A DNA stretch of 45,828 bases from Planctomycetota bacterium (GTDB lineage: Bacteria; Planctomycetota; UBA1135), in contig JAQBXR010000006.1 in assembly GCA_027623295.1 (NCBI GenBank), positions 90,975 to 136,802 on the forward strand, written 5' to 3'. The translations under genes and the position numbers were made by a program. Shown in pieces: positions 1 to 9,593 of the stretch (position 1 is its first letter; the number at the start of each line of letters is the position of its first letter). The notes beneath the pieces are model-generated. The model saw only the letters and a list, made by a program, of their open reading frames with translations. It was not told the origin of the DNA and made no database searches.

Positions 1-495
1 GGCTTCAAGACTGAGGTCGCCGCCTTCGTACACGTGGAAGGTGTAACCCACACCAGCCCCAATGGCTGAGCGCAACTGCAAGCCGTTTGGCTCATCCTGA
101 CGAGTTCCAAGGCTTCCGTAGCCGTATAGGTTTTTCTCCTCGGAGAGGTAACGGTTGTACGCCGCATCGAATGCGTAGAGGCGAGAAGTGGTGGTGGAGT
201 TGCCCGCACCATCGCCGGTGCGGTTACCTGCGTAACGTGCGCCGAGCTTGACCTTATCCAGGCCTTCTGCCCAATCCATATCGATGTAAGCGGCTCCGTT
301 GGTGGATTCGCTGTTGCCCGAAATGTCGCTGAGAGAAAGTTTTGCGGAACCAGACCAGTTGCTCGAATCCTCGGTGGGATCCTGCATGAAGTCGAGGTTC
401 AAAAGCGGTTGGGTGTTTTCCGGAGCCGCTTCGACGGCGCTACCGGTGACAGGAGTGACGAGCAAGGTGCTCTGTAGAAGGAGGATGCTAAGCAT
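1..495 (-). CDS. DUF481-type outer-membrane protein, 3' end cut by window
   Basis: Reading leftwards from the ATG at 495, the frame stays open to position 1 (165 codons), so the C-terminus lies outside the window. Residues 1 to about 20 form a hydrophobic signal peptide. The mature part has the pattern of DUF481 (YdiY-like) proteins: a WSGSAKLSLSD segment followed by a GN-S-T motif, then alternating beta strands rich in Tyr, Arg and Gly. The family is predicted to form an outer-membrane beta barrel; its function is poorly known. No Shine-Dalgarno is evident. The gene is divergent from the HD-GYP gene at 579, with an 83-base spacer. The family call is by motif recognition only. Confidence 0.7.
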   Translation of the reverse strand, partial: MLSILLLQSTLLVTPVTGSAVEAAPENTQPLLNLDFMQDPTEDSSNWSGSAKLSLSDISGNSESTNGAAYIDMDWAEGLDKVKLGARYAGNRTGDGAGNSTTTSRLYAFDAAYNRYLSEEKNLYGYGSLGTRQDEPNGLQLRSAIGAGVGYTFHVYEGGDLSLEA

Positions 496-578
496 GATTT
501 CGTGAAATTGAGGGTCCCCAAGGGGATTGGAGCCCCACATTTTAAGGTAATCCGAGGTAGAAACCGATAAAGAAAGCA

Positions 579-1967
579 ATGTCTACGGCCTTCCGTCCGA
601 AAATCGAGCCTGCTGAACAGGAACGATCCTTCCGCAGCTTTTTAAAACCGCGGGGAATCGCCTTTAAAGGCGCTCTATTCGCAGGTGTGCTCGCTGGAGG
701 CCTCACTTGGGGAGGCGGGCAATATCTGATGAAGGTCGATTTTGAAGGCCAAGCTAAGGAATCTGGAATAGCACTCTTGGCCCACGCTGAGGTCATCGCC
801 AAGGAAATCGGAAACCCGATAGACAGCGGCGATTCGAAAAAAGCTATGGACGTCTTGCACAAGCGTTTGCGGGCAATTCCGCATGCCACCGCCTTTCTTT
901 TGGATGCTGCGGGTGAACCTTTGCTGCCAGGAGCTCCGGAAGGGGACGGGAAAACACTCGCCGGTCTGCATGAAGTGATCGATGGCGTGTTGCTTGGCGG
1001 CCAAGGTCAGGCCAAGGTTTTAGAAGTGCGCCATGAAGTACGCGGTCGCTTGCTTTCGCTTGGCACCCTGTATATCCGGCAAGATTTACCAGCCCCGATT
1101 TGGGCCGGCGGCATTGTGGTGTTAGCCCAATGGACCAGCATAATTAGTGCGGTCCTCACCTTCCTATTCCTTTCCGTATCCATCCGCGGCTTGGGCCGTT
1201 TGCATTGGGTCTTGGATCGTGCCGGTGCGGGTGACTTTTACGAGCGGGCACCAGCCGTGGGTTGTTTTGAAATCCGCGAGTTGGTTAAGAAAACTCACGA
1301 CGTCCTGCAACGTGTGGGTGCATCTCAAGAAGTGGCGCAAAAGGTTTATGTCGAAACCGCAATTGCGTTGAGCAAAACGATTGAAGCCAAGGATCGCTAC
1401 ACCAGCGGCCACAGCCAGCGCGTGACGGTTTACGCAGTGGAAATGGGGGAAATCCTCAACTTTGATGAAGACCGTTTGGAAACTCTTCGTTTAGGTGCCT
1501 TGCTCCACGACATTGGCAAAGTAGCGGTTCCGGACGATGTCCTGCTCAAGCCAGGCGCGCTGACCGATGACGAGTTTGTCACCATGAAGCGTCACCCCAT
1601 GGCCGGCGACCGGATCTTGTCTGCAATCCCTGGGTTACGCGATATGGCTGACATTGCACGCAGCCACCATGAGAAATGGGATGGCACTGGATATCCACTC
1701 GGCGTTGCCGGTGATTCGATTCCGCTGGAAGGCCGTATTGTTGCCATTGCCGATGCCTACGATGCCTTGATTACCAAGCGCTCTTACAAGCCAGCCATGG
1801 CCATTGAGAAGGCTTTGAATATCATTGAGGCCGATGCAGGAACGCACTTTGACCCGCAATTGGCTAGTCTCTTCGTGGCCATGAAGCGGAACGGCAAGGG
1901 CTATAAGCCGCTGCCATCTGCAAAAGCTGTGGAAGCTCCACGGAAGCGCCCCAAGGAGGCTCTGTAA
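579..1967 (+). CDS. Membrane-anchored HD-GYP domain protein (predicted c-di-GMP phosphodiesterase)
   Basis: This 462-residue protein has a transmembrane helix near residues 30-50, an extracytoplasmic sensor-like segment (about 52-175), a second helix near 177-200, a HAMP-like linker (200-250) and a C-terminal HD-GYP domain (about 255-440). Catalytic signatures are intact: GHSQRV at 277-282, HD at 310-311, HHE at 363-365 and DGTGYP at 368-373. The family hydrolyses cyclic di-GMP to GMP at the inner face of the membrane, so this is probably a sensor that lowers c-di-GMP on an external cue; the signal is unknown. The ATG at 579 follows an A/G-rich stretch (aaagaaagc) that could serve as a weak ribosome binding site. 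Confidence 0.9.
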   Translation: MSTAFRPKIEPAEQERSFRSFLKPRGIAFKGALFAGVLAGGLTWGGGQYLMKVDFEGQAKESGIALLAHAEVIAKEIGNPIDSGDSKKAMDVLHKRLRAIPHATAFLLDAAGEPLLPGAPEGDGKTLAGLHEVIDGVLLGGQGQAKVLEVRHEVRGRLLSLGTLYIRQDLPAPIWAGGIVVLAQWTSIISAVLTFLFLSVSIRGLGRLHWVLDRAGAGDFYERAPAVGCFEIRELVKKTHDVLQRVGASQEVAQKVYVETAIALSKTIEAKDRYTSGHSQRVTVYAVEMGEILNFDEDRLETLRLGALLHDIGKVAVPDDVLLKPGALTDDEFVTMKRHPMAGDRILSAIPGLRDMADIARSHHEKWDGTGYPLGVAGDSIPLEGRIVAIADAYDALITKRSYKPAMAIEKALNIIEADAGTHFDPQLASLFVAMKRNGKGYKPLPSAKAVEAPRKRPKEAL

Positions 1968-2038
1968 GTTGGTCAGCCCAACGTTGACCTAAGCCTCCGG
2001 TTAAAGGAAACTGGCGCTCCGGGGATTCCCCGTACACC

Positions 2039-3382
2039 ATGTTTCGCAGCCACCGACAAGCCTTTCTCGACCACATGGAGGACGGCGATATCGCCCTCTT
2101 TCAGGGTGCCAACCATATGGTTCGCAACCATGATGTGGATTTCCCATTCCGTCAGCAATCGGGTTTTTGGTACCTGACTGGCCTGCCGGAAGCCGATGGC
2201 GCCTTAATGCTCGCTAAGGGTGTCGAAGGTGTCGCCGAGGAAACCCTATTCGTATTGCCGCGCGATCCGGCAAAAGAGACTTGGCATGGCCGTCGTTTGG
2301 GGCCAGAGGGTGCCATGGAGAAACTCGGTTTTGCCGATGCGCGCGAGAACGATGAGTTCCCCGAAGTCGCGCTTTCTGCCATGCAAAAGGCGAAACGCGT
2401 TTGGTGTCGTTTAGGCGAACAAGCCGAACTAGATGCCTTTGTTCTCGAGAGCCTGTCCGCCATCCGCAAACAAACGCGCCTTGGATTAACTCCACCAAGT
2501 GCCGTGTTAGATCCTGGACCGGTGTTGGATGAACTGCGATTGTTCAAGTCAGAGGGCGAGTTGAATCTCATGCGGCGTGCGGCTGCGGTCAGCGCGGAAG
2601 CGCATATGCTGGCCATGGCGCAGTGCAATCCTGGGTTTTACGAGCATCAGCTGGAGGCCTTGTTGCACTTCACCTTCCGCAATCACGGTTGCAACGATGC
2701 CGGTTGGGCTTATCCATCCATCGTGGCAAGTGGTGCCAATGCCTGCATTTTGCACTACACCGATAACAATCAAGCCTGTGCCGATGGCGACCTGGTTTTG
2801 ATTGACGCCGGTGGAGAGTTCCAACATTACGCGGCGGACATCACGCGGTGCTTTCCGGTCAATGGAACCTTCAGCCCAGCCCAGCGCGCGGTCTACCAAG
2901 TGGTGCTCGACGCCCAAATCGCTGCCGTCGATGCGGTGCGTGCTGGAAATCCATTCCATGACATTCACGACCTCGCCAGTTTGAAGCTCTGTGAAGGTTT
3001 GGTTTCCCTGGGTGTGGTGAAGACCTCGGTGGAGGAGGCCATGGAGACCGGCAGTTTCCGCAAATGGACCATTCACAACACTTCTCACTGGATTGGTCTC
3101 GATGTGCATGATTGCGGCGCTTACCGCTTTGACGGCGTTTCGCGTCCGCTTGAACCAGGCATGGTGCTCACGGTGGAGCCAGGTCTCTACTTTTCACCAG
3201 ACGACGATAGTATTCCCAGCGAATTGCGCGGCATAGGCGTACGCATTGAGGATGACATCCACGTCACTGGCGGAACCCCCGAGAACCTAACCGTGGCGAC
3301 CCCTAAAGCCATTGCCGATGTCGAACAAGCTTGTGCCGCCGAACGCCTGGCGCCTCCAACACTGGAAAGTGCTGGAATTTAA
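2039..3382 (+). CDS. pepP: Xaa-Pro aminopeptidase (aminopeptidase P, M24B family)
   Basis: This cytosolic metallo-aminopeptidase removes the N-terminal residue from peptides with proline in second position. The 447-residue product has an aminopeptidase P N-terminal domain (about 1-135) and an M24 pita-bread catalytic domain (about 175-430). Expected dimetal ligands are visible: D256 (VLIDAGGE), D267 (AADITR), H350 (NTSHWIGLDVHD), E380 (TVEPGLYF) and E404 (GVRIEDD). Length is normal for PepP. The start at 2039 begins the conserved N-terminal domain, although no Shine-Dalgarno is seen. The ABC ATPase gene follows after two bases, so the three downstream genes are probably cotranscribed. Confidence 0.92.
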   Translation: MFRSHRQAFLDHMEDGDIALFQGANHMVRNHDVDFPFRQQSGFWYLTGLPEADGALMLAKGVEGVAEETLFVLPRDPAKETWHGRRLGPEGAMEKLGFADARENDEFPEVALSAMQKAKRVWCRLGEQAELDAFVLESLSAIRKQTRLGLTPPSAVLDPGPVLDELRLFKSEGELNLMRRAAAVSAEAHMLAMAQCNPGFYEHQLEALLHFTFRNHGCNDAGWAYPSIVASGANACILHYTDNNQACADGDLVLIDAGGEFQHYAADITRCFPVNGTFSPAQRAVYQVVLDAQIAAVDAVRAGNPFHDIHDLASLKLCEGLVSLGVVKTSVEEAMETGSFRKWTIHNTSHWIGLDVHDCGAYRFDGVSRPLEPGMVLTVEPGLYFSPDDDSIPSELRGIGVRIEDDIHVTGGTPENLTVATPKAIADVEQACAAERLAPPTLESAGI

Positions 3383-3384
3383 AC

Positions 3385-4326
3385 ATGAATGACACCTCGC
3401 CTTATGCCGTGGAGCTCCGCGGCATCACCAAACGTTATGGAGACTTCACTGCGGTCAAGGACATTAATTTGGCCGTGCCCAAAGGATCCATTTACGGTTT
3501 TCTCGGCCCTAACGGCGCAGGGAAAACCACCACGATTCGCATGATCCTTGATATCGTCAAGCCTACCGAGGGTAGCTTGACTGTGCTGGGTGCGCCTACT
3601 GCTATGGATGTGCGCGAGCGCATTGGATACTTGCCAGAAGAAAAGGGCTTGTACAAAAAGATGAAGGCGTGGGGAGTCATTGCTTACTTCGCCAAGCTGA
3701 AAGGCATGAAGGGCAAGGCGGCAAAGGCGCGTGCTTATGAGTTGCTCGAGCGTTATGGCTTAGGCGATTTTGCCGATAAGAAGGTGGAGACCCTCTCCAA
3801 GGGAATGGGGCAAAAGGTGCAAGTCTTGGCATCGATTGCACACAACCCGGAGTTCGTGATCTTGGATGAGCCATTTTCCGGTTTGGATCCAAGCAACCAG
3901 CAGGTCATGGAAGATGTCATTAAGGACATGAATGAGGCTGGCGCTACGATTGTGTTTAGCACTCACGTGATGTCACACGCAGAACGCATCTGCGACCGCA
4001 TTCTGTTGATTGCCAGTGCGGAGAAAGTTTTCGATGGCACCATCGACGAAGCCAAATCCTTGATTCCTAAAATTGTGCACGTCGAAGGCGTCGAAGATGC
4101 AATCGCTCTCGGGGCACTTCCCGGCGTGGGCGATGTCCGCAACAGTGACGAAGGCCTCGGCGCCTACGATGTCACCATGCTGGAGGATGCCAACCCCCAA
4201 GACCTCATGCGCAACTGTTTCCAGAACGGGATTGAACTGACAGCTTTCAGCTATCACGAACCCACCTTGCACGATGTATTCCTTCACCTCGTTGGTGACG
4301 ATGCCAAAGTCGCCACGCTTCGTTGA
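3385..4326 (+). CDS. ABC exporter ATP-binding subunit (NatA-like)
   Basis: This is a 313-residue ATPase of an ABC-2 type exporter. Visible motifs are Walker A (GPNGAGKTT, 41-49), a YLPEEKGLY segment in place of a classical Q-loop glutamine (about 82-90), the signature LSKGM (137-141), Walker B FVILDE (157-162) and the H-loop H194. The C-terminal extension (about 215-313) is usual for NatA-like subunits. The ATG at 3385 is two bases after the pepP stop. The frame is open further upstream inside pepP, but those residues do not resemble the family. It partners with the permease gene that starts at its stop codon. The substrate cannot be read from the sequence. Confidence 0.9.
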   Translation: MNDTSPYAVELRGITKRYGDFTAVKDINLAVPKGSIYGFLGPNGAGKTTTIRMILDIVKPTEGSLTVLGAPTAMDVRERIGYLPEEKGLYKKMKAWGVIAYFAKLKGMKGKAAKARAYELLERYGLGDFADKKVETLSKGMGQKVQVLASIAHNPEFVILDEPFSGLDPSNQQVMEDVIKDMNEAGATIVFSTHVMSHAERICDRILLIASAEKVFDGTIDEAKSLIPKIVHVEGVEDAIALGALPGVGDVRNSDEGLGAYDVTMLEDANPQDLMRNCFQNGIELTAFSYHEPTLHDVFLHLVGDDAKVATLR

Positions 4327-4334
4327 GCCAGAAT

Positions 4335-5981
4335 ATGAGTAACTCCTTACACATTGCCGCCCGCGAGTATTCCGAAAACGCGCGCACCAAGGGATTCTGG
4401 ATCAACCTCCTCATGTTCCCCGTGATTTTGTTCTTGTCGATCAAAGTCCCACAATTGCTCGAAGACAAGGCGAAGCCCGCACGCCATTTTGTCTTGATTG
4501 ACCAAAGTGGTTCCTTTGAGGGTGTCATCGATCAAGCCATGGAACGAAGCTACCAAGGTTCGGTCATGAAGAAGCTTGGGGAGTACATACAAAAGTACAC
4601 CAAAGAGGAGTTCCGCGTATCGCTTTCTGCAAAGGCTCTCGAGGACATGCCTCAAGTCGACATGAAGGTGGATCCAGCCAATCCGCAAGGCGCCATGTTC
4701 GATATGGTGTTGAATGAGAATCCGGAAGTGTTGGATGATCTCAGCCAGGAAGGTGGCTTGGATATGGTCGTGCAACTGATTGCCGGAAGGTTGGTCGAAG
4801 AGCGACCGGACTTTGAGCCGCCAAAGCGTTTTCTAGTCCACGCTCCCATTCCTGACGGCGCACTCGAAGGCGTAGATCTGACCTCTGCCTCACGGGAAGA
4901 TATTGTTGCGGGCATCAAGCCTTACCTCTTGAACGAAAAGTCCATTGAAGGCAGTGACGCCCCTCTATTCGCGCTTGTCGTGATTCCACCTGACGCTTTC
5001 CAGCAAGTGAGACGTCCCGGTGAAATGTCCGTAGATGCCCTGGCAGATGCCAAGGCGGGTGTGCAGTTTTGGTCTACGAACCTGACCGATATGGATCTAG
5101 CGAATACGATAGAGGGTGCCATCAACCGGGAAGTACAACGGCTTGAGTTCGAGTCGAAAGACTTGGACCCCGATGCTGTAGCCGCAGTGCAGCGCACCGA
5201 GATGCAATTCGCCGCCTTCGACCCAAACAAAAAGGTCGGGGAGGAAATCGTCAGCATGGCGGACACCATCCGTAAATGGGCTCCAGTTGGATTCGTTTAC
5301 CTGCTTTGGGTTGCCATCTTCACGGTGGTTAACATGCTTTTGAATAACACGGTGGAGGAAAAGTCCAACCGCATTATTGAAGTGCTGCTGAGTTCGGCAA
5401 CGCCATGGGAAATCATGAGTGGTAAGTTGATTGGCATTGCAGGGGTCGGACTCACCATGATGGTGGGCTGGTTCGTTTCCTTACTCGGCGTTTTGCATTA
5501 CATGGCGGGACCGGAGGTGGAATGGGCAGGTGTACTCATTCAAGTCATTCAAACTGGCGGGCTCTTGCCCTTGTTCGGTTTGTACTTCTTCAGTGGCTAT
5601 ATGATTTACGCAGGGATCTTCCTAGCGATTGGAAGCTTGTGTAACACGGTGAAGGAAGCGCAGAACTTCATGGGAACGGCGACCATCATCCTTATGGTGC
5701 CTCTGTTCACCATGGTGTTCATTGCACAGGACCCACATGGAAGCCTCGCAACTTTCCTGACTTGGGTGCCTCTTTACACGCCATTCGTCATGATGAACCG
5801 CGCTGCTGCCGATCCACCCATGTTCGACTTGGTCGGCTCCGGAATCCTCATGTTCTGCACGGCAATCTTCATGTTGTGGCTGTCCAGTCGCATTTTCCGC
5901 ATGGGAGTGCTGCGCACCGGACAACCACCGAAGTTCATCGAGCTCATTCGAAGCCTCAAGGCCTCGCAAAAAAACATGTAG
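4335..5981 (+). CDS. ABC-2 type permease (NatB-like)
   Basis: This is the membrane partner of the upstream ATPase. The 548-residue protein has one transmembrane helix near the N-terminus (about 20-40), a large extracytoplasmic domain (about 45-320), and five to six helices in the C-terminal 230 residues. This is the NatB / ABC-2 permease layout. The motif NNTVEEKSNRIIEVLLSS, after the first helix of the C-terminal block, is typical of the family. An in-frame TTG at 4323 overlaps the ATPase stop and would add four residues; the ATG at 4335 is the alternative reported here. The pair probably exports a small ion or hydrophobic compound; the substrate is unknown. Confidence 0.88.
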   Translation: MSNSLHIAAREYSENARTKGFWINLLMFPVILFLSIKVPQLLEDKAKPARHFVLIDQSGSFEGVIDQAMERSYQGSVMKKLGEYIQKYTKEEFRVSLSAKALEDMPQVDMKVDPANPQGAMFDMVLNENPEVLDDLSQEGGLDMVVQLIAGRLVEERPDFEPPKRFLVHAPIPDGALEGVDLTSASREDIVAGIKPYLLNEKSIEGSDAPLFALVVIPPDAFQQVRRPGEMSVDALADAKAGVQFWSTNLTDMDLANTIEGAINREVQRLEFESKDLDPDAVAAVQRTEMQFAAFDPNKKVGEEIVSMADTIRKWAPVGFVYLLWVAIFTVVNMLLNNTVEEKSNRIIEVLLSSATPWEIMSGKLIGIAGVGLTMMVGWFVSLLGVLHYMAGPEVEWAGVLIQVIQTGGLLPLFGLYFFSGYMIYAGIFLAIGSLCNTVKEAQNFMGTATIILMVPLFTMVFIAQDPHGSLATFLTWVPLYTPFVMMNRAAADPPMFDLVGSGILMFCTAIFMLWLSSRIFRMGVLRTGQPPKFIELIRSLKASQKNM

Positions 5982-6007
5982 GCGAAAGCCTTTGTCAGTT
6001 CTTCATG

Positions 6008-6043
6008 AATCACGCGTCCGGACAACCTGCCGGGCGCGTGATT
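6008..6043 (+). terminator. Hairpin terminator after the ABC exporter operon
   Basis: Two 14-base arms (AATCACGCGTCCGG and CCGGGCGCGTGATT) pair with one G-T wobble around an 8-base loop. A short T-containing stretch (tttccaatt) follows. The hairpin begins 27 bases after the permease stop. The rest of the gap to carA (6044-6184) holds only weak hairpins such as CACGG...CCGTG and nothing I can call a gene. Confidence 0.7.
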
Positions 6044-6184
6044 TCCAATTAAGTCGCCAGCAGCGGGGGGAACAATCGATAGGCCCACCGTTTCCAAGGT
6101 CGCCACGATCACGGCATCGTCCTGAGACCGTGGCTTTATCGACCAATCACTCTCGAACCCCCACGGCGTTGGGGTGGTTATGGC

Positions 6185-7333
6185 CTAAGTAGAGGCTTCC
6201 GTCGTCTGCAAACTATCCCGAAAGCGCCGGAATAAATGTTCGGGGTCATGCGGGCCGGGGGCGCCTTCGGGGTGATACTGCACCGAGAACACCGCTTTGG
6301 TGGCGTGCTTGAGGCCGGCGACGGTTTGGTCGTTTCCGTTTTGATGGGTGACCACCAGATCGGTTCCTTCCAGACTGTCTGGATCGACCGCGAAACCGTG
6401 GTTTTGCGAACTGATGTCAATCCGACCACCAGCTCCTTCGATGACCGGATGATTCGCACCATGGTGGCCGAACTTCATTTTGAAAGTGCGTCCGCCAAGA
6501 GCTAACGCAAGGATTTGATGTCCTAGGCAAATGCCGAAAACTGGAAGGTCTGCATGTACCAACTTGCCAACCGCCTCAATCGCAGAAGTGACGGCTGCTG
6601 GATCGCCAGGTCCGTTACTCAAAAACACCGCCGCAGGATTCATGGCTAAAACTTCTTCGGCGCTGGTGTCAAAAGGCACCACGGTCGGTGCAAATCCACA
6701 ACTGACCAAGTTGCGCAGAATATTGCGCTTGATGCCAAAGTCATAACACACCAACGGAATTGCATTCGTGTGCCGGGTGGTCGGCTGCCAAGTGACGTCA
6801 TCGGGCAGACCTTCACTCCAGGTGTAAGACTCGGTGCAGCTGACCTTGGCGGCGAGGTTGCTGTCATCCAAAGTCGGGTGCGCCTTGACCAATGTGAGGA
6901 GCGCTTCCACGTTGTCGGTTTCCGTACTCAAGATGGCGCGTTGGGCACCCTTGGTACGCAGTAACAAAGTGATCTCGCGCGTGTCGACGCCTTCCATAGC
7001 CATGACATCGTTTGCGACTAAGTACTCCTGCAGACTTTGTTCGGCCGTCCAACTTGAAGTGCAGCGCGTGAGTTCGCGCATGATCATGGCGCTCGCCCAA
7101 CAACGATTGGATTCGTCGGCAGCGGCTTGGCAACCATAGTTCCCAATTTGCGGGTAGGTCATGACCACCGCTTGGCCTTGGTAGGACGGGTCGGTCAGAA
7201 TCTCCTGATACCCGGTCATGCCAGTATGGAAAACTAGCTCAAAGGCGCGTTGTCCAGCAACGCCGACACTTTGCCCGCGGAAAACAGAGCCATCTTCAAG
7301 GACGAGAATTGCCGGTTGAGGAGCGTGACCCAT
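6185..7333 (-). CDS. carA: Carbamoyl-phosphate synthase small (glutaminase) subunit
   Basis: It hydrolyses glutamine and channels ammonia to the CarB subunit to make carbamoyl phosphate for pyrimidines and arginine, in the cytosol. The 382-residue protein has the CarA N-terminal domain (LEDGSVFRG near the start, TGMTGYQEILTDPSY at 37-51) and a class I glutamine amidotransferase domain. The catalytic triad is present: C269 in GICLGHQ, H354 and E356 in QYHPEG. Length is typical. It is the last gene of the leftward run and begins nine bases after the stop of the nearest HEAT-like paralog. No carB is visible in the window. Confidence 0.96.
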   Translation of the reverse strand: MGHAPQPAILVLEDGSVFRGQSVGVAGQRAFELVFHTGMTGYQEILTDPSYQGQAVVMTYPQIGNYGCQAAADESNRCWASAMIMRELTRCTSSWTAEQSLQEYLVANDVMAMEGVDTREITLLLRTKGAQRAILSTETDNVEALLTLVKAHPTLDDSNLAAKVSCTESYTWSEGLPDDVTWQPTTRHTNAIPLVCYDFGIKRNILRNLVSCGFAPTVVPFDTSAEEVLAMNPAAVFLSNGPGDPAAVTSAIEAVGKLVHADLPVFGICLGHQILALALGGRTFKMKFGHHGANHPVIEGAGGRIDISSQNHGFAVDPDSLEGTDLVVTHQNGNDQTVAGLKHATKAVFSVQYHPEGAPGPHDPEHLFRRFRDSLQTTEAST

Positions 7334-7342
7334 TGCGGGGCA

Positions 7343-8476
7343 TTATCGCCCCTGCAGGTACTTTCGCCAAGCCTCACTTTGAGTCTCGTGAGATTCTCCA
7401 TCTAGTCCAATGAAATTGGGCCGCGGATTCTTGTCCTTCTTCTTCTGGCGCTCGGTGCGCTCCGTTTTGCCGCCGGAACCCGGGGTGATGACACGCTCCA
7501 GCACATCGGCCATGACCAATTTCTGCTGGGTGGTGGCCACCGTGCCGTCTTCCAGGGTGGAGCCATCGGTGACGGCAATGCCAGATCCGGTCAGTGAAAC
7601 CCCAGCGGGTGGGGCGCAAGAGTAGCCACTTGCGCCACCGCTGCCACCAAGCACGTAGGCCGCGCGGAGCAGTTCTGCGATTTCCGCAAGGATGTCTGGG
7701 TAGTGCCTTCCGAGTTCGCCCAGCAGGAAGGAAGCGCGACGGTGCTCGAGGATGTCACGGCTATCAATCAGCACAAAAGCCCAGCGGTAAAGCGCACCCT
7801 GGGTGTCCTTGTCGAGCAGGTTTTGCGCGGCGGTGCGGAAGACCCAAAGGTCTGGGTCGACCATGCTGGTCTCGAGTAGGAATTCCTCCAGGCCCTCTTC
7901 CTGCATGAGAGTGGCTAGGCTGACCGCCGCCCAGCGCAAACCTGGATCGGTGTGATCCATAGCTTGAGTCACGTCTTCCATATTCAGGTGACGCCAATAA
8001 CCCACGCCCATCTTTTGGCTTTCCGCAAGCATGGCCCCATAAATCAAAGCGCGTTGGGTGCCTTCGGCCGCTTGCAACCGTACCCACAATTCTTCGGCGC
8101 GTTTCGAAACTGGAAATCCGGGTGGTAGAGGATCAATGCGCGCGCCCCATGGAAGGATGGCGGCGAAAAGTGCCTCGCGATTAAAACGGTCAACACGCTC
8201 TTTCATTAAGCGCTCAAACAAACCGCGTTCTCCGATACGCTTCACCCAACTTGCATAATCCAGATCGCGTAGCGGCTCGAGCAGTGCGACTTCTTTGGCA
8301 CTGTCGGAGAGTTCGGTGACGCGTTGACCTTCGGTGCGCATAACACCGAGCGAAGTTCGCACCATAAAGGAGCCGACTTCGGTGTCTCCTAACACTTGCA
8401 CACGGGTGCCGTCGTCCAGGCACGCGAGGGGTTGTTGGAAAAGAGGAGTTGCGAGTAGAAGGATTGCGGAAATCAT
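7343..8476 (-). CDS. Secreted HEAT-like repeat protein, tandem paralog 1
   Basis: I do not recognise a named family. The 377-residue product has a short signal peptide (MISAILLLATPLFQQ) and a strand-rich N-terminal segment (CLDDGTRVQVLG, then SFMVRTSLGVMR). It continues with the block LLEPLRDLDYASWVKRI-ERGL, the motif WGARIDPLPP, and alpha-helical repeats containing LRWAAVSLA, FRTAAQNLL and RASFLLGELG, which look like HEAT repeats. A Gly/Ser-rich loop with a Cys (about 275-290) and a WRKYL ending follow. The same order of blocks occurs in the next three genes. Its ATG overlaps the stop of paralog 2 by four bases, so translation is probably coupled. It is likely periplasmic and involved in binding; the function is unknown. 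Confidence 0.75.
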   Translation of the reverse strand: MISAILLLATPLFQQPLACLDDGTRVQVLGDTEVGSFMVRTSLGVMRTEGQRVTELSDSAKEVALLEPLRDLDYASWVKRIGERGLFERLMKERVDRFNREALFAAILPWGARIDPLPPGFPVSKRAEELWVRLQAAEGTQRALIYGAMLAESQKMGVGYWRHLNMEDVTQAMDHTDPGLRWAAVSLATLMQEEGLEEFLLETSMVDPDLWVFRTAAQNLLDKDTQGALYRWAFVLIDSRDILEHRRASFLLGELGRHYPDILAEIAELLRAAYVLGGSGGASGYSCAPPAGVSLTGSGIAVTDGSTLEDGTVATTQQKLVMADVLERVITPGSGGKTERTERQKKKDKNPRPNFIGLDGESHETQSEAWRKYLQGR

Positions 8477-9591
8477 TTAGCAAGACCTAGTAGGTAACGG
8501 CGCCAAGCCTTCGATTTGTCGGCCTCATTGGCGTAAACCAAAGGTTGGCCGTCTCCGTCGATGCGTGGCGGAATCGTGGCTTTGCCGCCTAAGGTGACGA
8601 CGCGTTGGAGTACCATGGAAACGGTGCGCATTTCAGTTTTGTTGGCAGTACGCACTTCAATCACGGAACCTTCGGTGACGGAACGCCCAGGATCGGAACC
8701 TGGGGTGACTGCGGCGGAAGGCGGAGGGTCACAGCCATTGCTGCCACCGCCATAATTGCCGCCAGCTAGGAAATAGCCGCCAGTTTGAATGAGCTGTGCA
8801 ATCTCCTCGGCCATGTCGGGGTAGGCGCTGCCGTATTCACCCAACATGAATGCGGCACGCAAGCGCATGGACTCGTTTTCCGAGGTGACCATTTCATAGG
8901 CCCAACGATGCAGTGCGCCACGCGGATCGGTTTGCACTAAGGATTGCGCACTGGTGCGTGCGACCCAGTCATTCCCATCTTCCAAGCTGGTTTCGAGGAG
9001 GATGACCTCCATACTCGATTCCAGTTGCTGGCCGGCGACACGAGCCGCTGCCCATCGCAGGGTGATGTCTTTCGATTTAGCAGCTTTGCGCCAATCACTC
9101 AAGCTCACCCGACGTTTAACGCTGTCGCTGGTTTTTGAGATTTCTGCCATAAGTGCGCCAACATACAAAGCGCGCGCTCCACCTTCGGCACCAAGCATGT
9201 GATTCCATAGGTTGTCGACGCGGAAATCCCGTTTGGTGTTGGGCTGGAGTGGATCTAAGCGTGCGCCCCAGCCGGCCAAGGCATCGAAGATGATTTCCCG
9301 GTTAGTGTCATCGATGGATTCAGCAAGTAGGCGATCAATTAAGCCACGCTCATTCAAACGATGCACCCAAGAGACGTAATCCAAATCACGCAACGGATCC
9401 AGCAAGGCGATTTCGCTGGAGCTATCTAGAAGTTCGACTACCTTCTGTCCCGAGGTGCGGAACTGGCCATATGGTGTGACCACATGGAAGGAATCGATTT
9501 CCACTTCTGGAAGGACCTGCAGGCGGGTGCCGTCGTCGAGGACGGCGACGGGCTGTTGCAGGAGAAGGCCGAAAAGGAGTGTGCTCAGCAA
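8473..9591 (-). CDS. Secreted HEAT-like repeat protein, tandem paralog 2
   Basis: This 372-residue protein is the closest relative of paralog 1 by eye. It shows a signal peptide ending near QQPVA, the segment AVLDDGTRLQVLPE, then VVTPYGQFRTSG, the block ALLDPLRDLDYVSWVHRLNE, WGARLDPLQP and helical repeats with LRWAAARVAG, ARTSAQSLV and LRAAFMLGEYG. A Gly-rich loop NYGGGSNGCDPPP aligns with the Cys-containing loop of paralog 1. The C-terminus again ends in a W-R-YL motif. There are two bases between its start and the stop of paralog 3. The function is unknown; the HEAT-like call rests on helix periodicity and the repeated RAA/RAAF motifs. Confidence 0.75.
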   Translation of the reverse strand: MLSTLLFGLLLQQPVAVLDDGTRLQVLPEVEIDSFHVVTPYGQFRTSGQKVVELLDSSSEIALLDPLRDLDYVSWVHRLNERGLIDRLLAESIDDTNREIIFDALAGWGARLDPLQPNTKRDFRVDNLWNHMLGAEGGARALYVGALMAEISKTSDSVKRRVSLSDWRKAAKSKDITLRWAAARVAGQQLESSMEVILLETSLEDGNDWVARTSAQSLVQTDPRGALHRWAYEMVTSENESMRLRAAFMLGEYGSAYPDMAEEIAQLIQTGGYFLAGGNYGGGSNGCDPPPSAAVTPGSDPGRSVTEGSVIEVRTANKTEMRTVSMVLQRVVTLGGKATIPPRIDGDGQPLVYANEADKSKAWRRYLLGLAK

Positions 9592-9593
9592 GG

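Noticed and set aside
5774..6184. Protein-like open frame on the minus strand just after carA
   Set aside because: Most of it is antisense to the permease 3' end, it has no start codon near a promoter, and the part in the gap contains the terminator hairpin. Its resemblance to a protein is probably chance.
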